In this document: in pieces, positions 62,949 through 64,000 of the stretch
Layout: each line of letters begins with the position of its first letter
Numbering within the stretch: position 1 is the first letter of the stretch
Source: Streptomyces sp. NBC_00247
Lineage (GTDB): Bacteria; Actinomycetota; Actinomycetes; Streptomycetales; Streptomycetaceae
Length of the DNA stretch: 64,000 bases
NCBI RefSeq assembly: GCF_036188265.1
Contig: NZ_CP108093.1
Coordinates: forward strand, 6,601,001-6,665,000
Reading direction: 5' to 3'
Translations under genes and position numbers: made by a program
The notes under the pieces: generated by a model
The model's input: the letters and a program-made list of their open reading frames with translations, nothing else
What the model was told of the DNA's origin: nothing
Databases searched by the model: none

Positions 62949-63854
62949 ATGAGTGAGAGCGAAATCGACGTTCAAGCCCTGACGCCCTCGGCGGAAGACA
63001 TCGCTTTCTACCGGCGGAACGGCTATTACGTCTCCAAGAAGATCCTCAGCGAGGAGCTGATCGCCGACGCGCTGGAGGGCAGCGAGCGGCTCTACCGCGG
63101 TACGTACGACGAGCGCTTCCCGTGGAGCGACAACCGGAGCGTGGATCCCAACTTCGGCGTCCCCTTCACCGACCGCACCCGCAGCCGCGCCGACGGCTAC
63201 GCCTCCTTCCACAGCTTCGGGCTCCGCGCCCTGGCCCGGCACCCGGTCATCTCGTCGATCGCCGCCGCGCTGACCGGTGCCACGGAGATCAGGTCCTGGA
63301 AGGACCAGCTCATCTACAAGGCGCCGGCGCGAGGGTCTTCGGAGAACGAGGGGGTCACCGGGTTCCACCAGGACAAGCGGTACTGGCCGACCTGCAGGTC
63401 GGACCGGATGATCACGGCGTGGATCCCGTTGCACGACTGCTCCACGGAGAACGGGTGCCTGGTGGTGATCAAGGGCAGTCACCGGTGGCGCAACAACCAC
63501 TCGCTGGTCACCTTCGACGAGAAGAACCAGGACTACATCAAGTCGAAGCTGATCAACAGCGAGGGCGACGAGCTGATCGAGGTACCGCTGGAACTCCGGC
63601 GCGGCCAGGTCAGCTTCCACGACTGCTACACGATCCACGGCAGCTACCCCAACGTGTCCGACATGCCCAGGCGCGCCCTCTCGGTGCATCTCCAGGACGG
63701 GGAGAACCGCTACCGCGACCTGAACTTCCTGAGCACGACGAAACCCGTCTACAAGCACTCCCACGACCTCATATGCCGGAAGTCGGAGAACGGGTTCCCC
63801 GACTACGGCGATCCCGAGATCTTCCCGACGCTCCACCGCGCCACGGCGGTGTGA
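62949..63854 (+). CDS. PhyH-type Fe(II)/2-oxoglutarate-dependent oxygenase
   Basis: 301 residues. Phytanoyl-CoA-dioxygenase fold with the iron triad intact: His-x-Asp in GVTGFHQDKRYWP near residue 139 and the distal His in HDCYTIHGSYPN near 230. The Arg in MPRRALSVHLQ near 243 should bind 2-oxoglutarate. Since Asp is present rather than Ala or Gly, hydroxylation (or another oxidation) is expected and not halogenation. Coupled to the carrier protein gene. Confidence 0.92.
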   Translation: MSESEIDVQALTPSAEDIAFYRRNGYYVSKKILSEELIADALEGSERLYRGTYDERFPWSDNRSVDPNFGVPFTDRTRSRADGYASFHSFGLRALARHPVISSIAAALTGATEIRSWKDQLIYKAPARGSSENEGVTGFHQDKRYWPTCRSDRMITAWIPLHDCSTENGCLVVIKGSHRWRNNHSLVTFDEKNQDYIKSKLINSEGDELIEVPLELRRGQVSFHDCYTIHGSYPNVSDMPRRALSVHLQDGENRYRDLNFLSTTKPVYKHSHDLICRKSENGFPDYGDPEIFPTLHRATAV

Positions 63855-63897
63855 CCCGGCGCCCCTGGCGGTCCCCCAACTCCCAAGACGGGCACCC

Positions 63898-64000
63898 ATG
63901 ATCGACATCCATGTGCACCTGGCCGACGCGCGCTGCGTCTCCCCGGGGTTCGTCATGGGCATCGCCGAGTCGATCGGCGACGACGACCGGGTCCGTCGCG
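63898..64000 (+). CDS. Amidohydrolase-family (Amidohydro_2) protein, N-terminal fragment
   Basis: The first 34 codons are in the window (MIDIHVHLADARCVSPGFVM and onward); the gene runs off the right edge. IDIHVH is the His-x-His metal motif of the amidohydrolase TIM barrel. In such clusters the enzyme may be a decarboxylase or a hydrolase; the fragment cannot tell. Confidence 0.7.
   Translation, partial: MIDIHVHLADARCVSPGFVMGIAESIGDDDRVRR

Noticed and set aside
1..64000. CRISPR arrays, rRNA or tRNA genes
   Set aside because: No regularly spaced repeats with unique spacers and no rRNA or cloverleaf-like tRNA sequence were recognised.

Overview
This window is high-GC actinobacterial chromosome and almost certainly comes from a Streptomyces. 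Reasons: strong third-position GC, many GTG starts, the actinobacterial lipid II amidation pair murT-gatD, Streptomyces-type families (DUF7144, DUF5133, DUF6011, DUF2252), and a StrR-type antibiotic regulator. No rRNA, tRNA or CRISPR array was seen.

Positions 1-38317 look like ordinary core chromosome. They hold the start of a cytochrome-oxidase assembly gene, pfkA, murT-gatD, peptide deformylase, a TetR/acyl-CoA dehydrogenase divergon, a glutathione peroxidase, an XRE-cupin/GNAT pair, DUF2252 and DUF389 proteins, an exonuclease, a secreted phytase-like esterase, acyl-CoA thioesterase II, a Ski2-like helicase, an ATP-dependent DNA ligase, a type II NADH dehydrogenase, and a large assimilatory nitrate reductase fused to a CysJ-like flavoprotein. 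These are followed by a heterodimeric ABC exporter pair, an FAD/Fe-S D-lactate-dehydrogenase-like oxidase, a MarR/ABC divergon, an MltG-like protein, a flavin monooxygenase and yjbQ. Several convergent pairs are separated by strong hairpins.

Positions 38318-50996 form an accessory island. It is bounded by two 108-bp direct repeats (38258-38365 and 50889-50996) that carry the 3' end of yjbQ plus about 48 bp downstream, as expected for insertion at the 3' end of a gene. Inside are an IS3 element nested in an IS5-type element, a broken NucA/NucB-type nuclease gene, a frameshifted small gene, a DUF6461-like protein, a DinB-like TIGR03086 protein with an internal 51-bp duplication next to a divergent MocR regulator, an EamA exporter/SDR operon with a divergent TetR, and a secreted alpha/beta hydrolase. 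No integrase was found.

Positions 51000-59900 carry a transketolase, small stress-type proteins (a helical protein, DUF5133, a four-helix membrane protein), a decayed STAS gene, a CPA2 antiporter and a PIN-like protein, with long non-coding gaps and short tandem repeats.

From 59921 to the right edge a biosynthetic gene cluster appears to begin: a StrR-family ParB-fold activator, a serine hydroxymethyltransferase, a free-standing carrier protein, a PhyH-type Fe(II)/2-oxoglutarate oxygenase and the start of an amidohydrolase. A 29-bp site that fits the remembered StrR consensus (9-bp arms, 11-bp spacer) lies inside the regulator's own coding sequence. The cluster runs off the window, so its product cannot be named.
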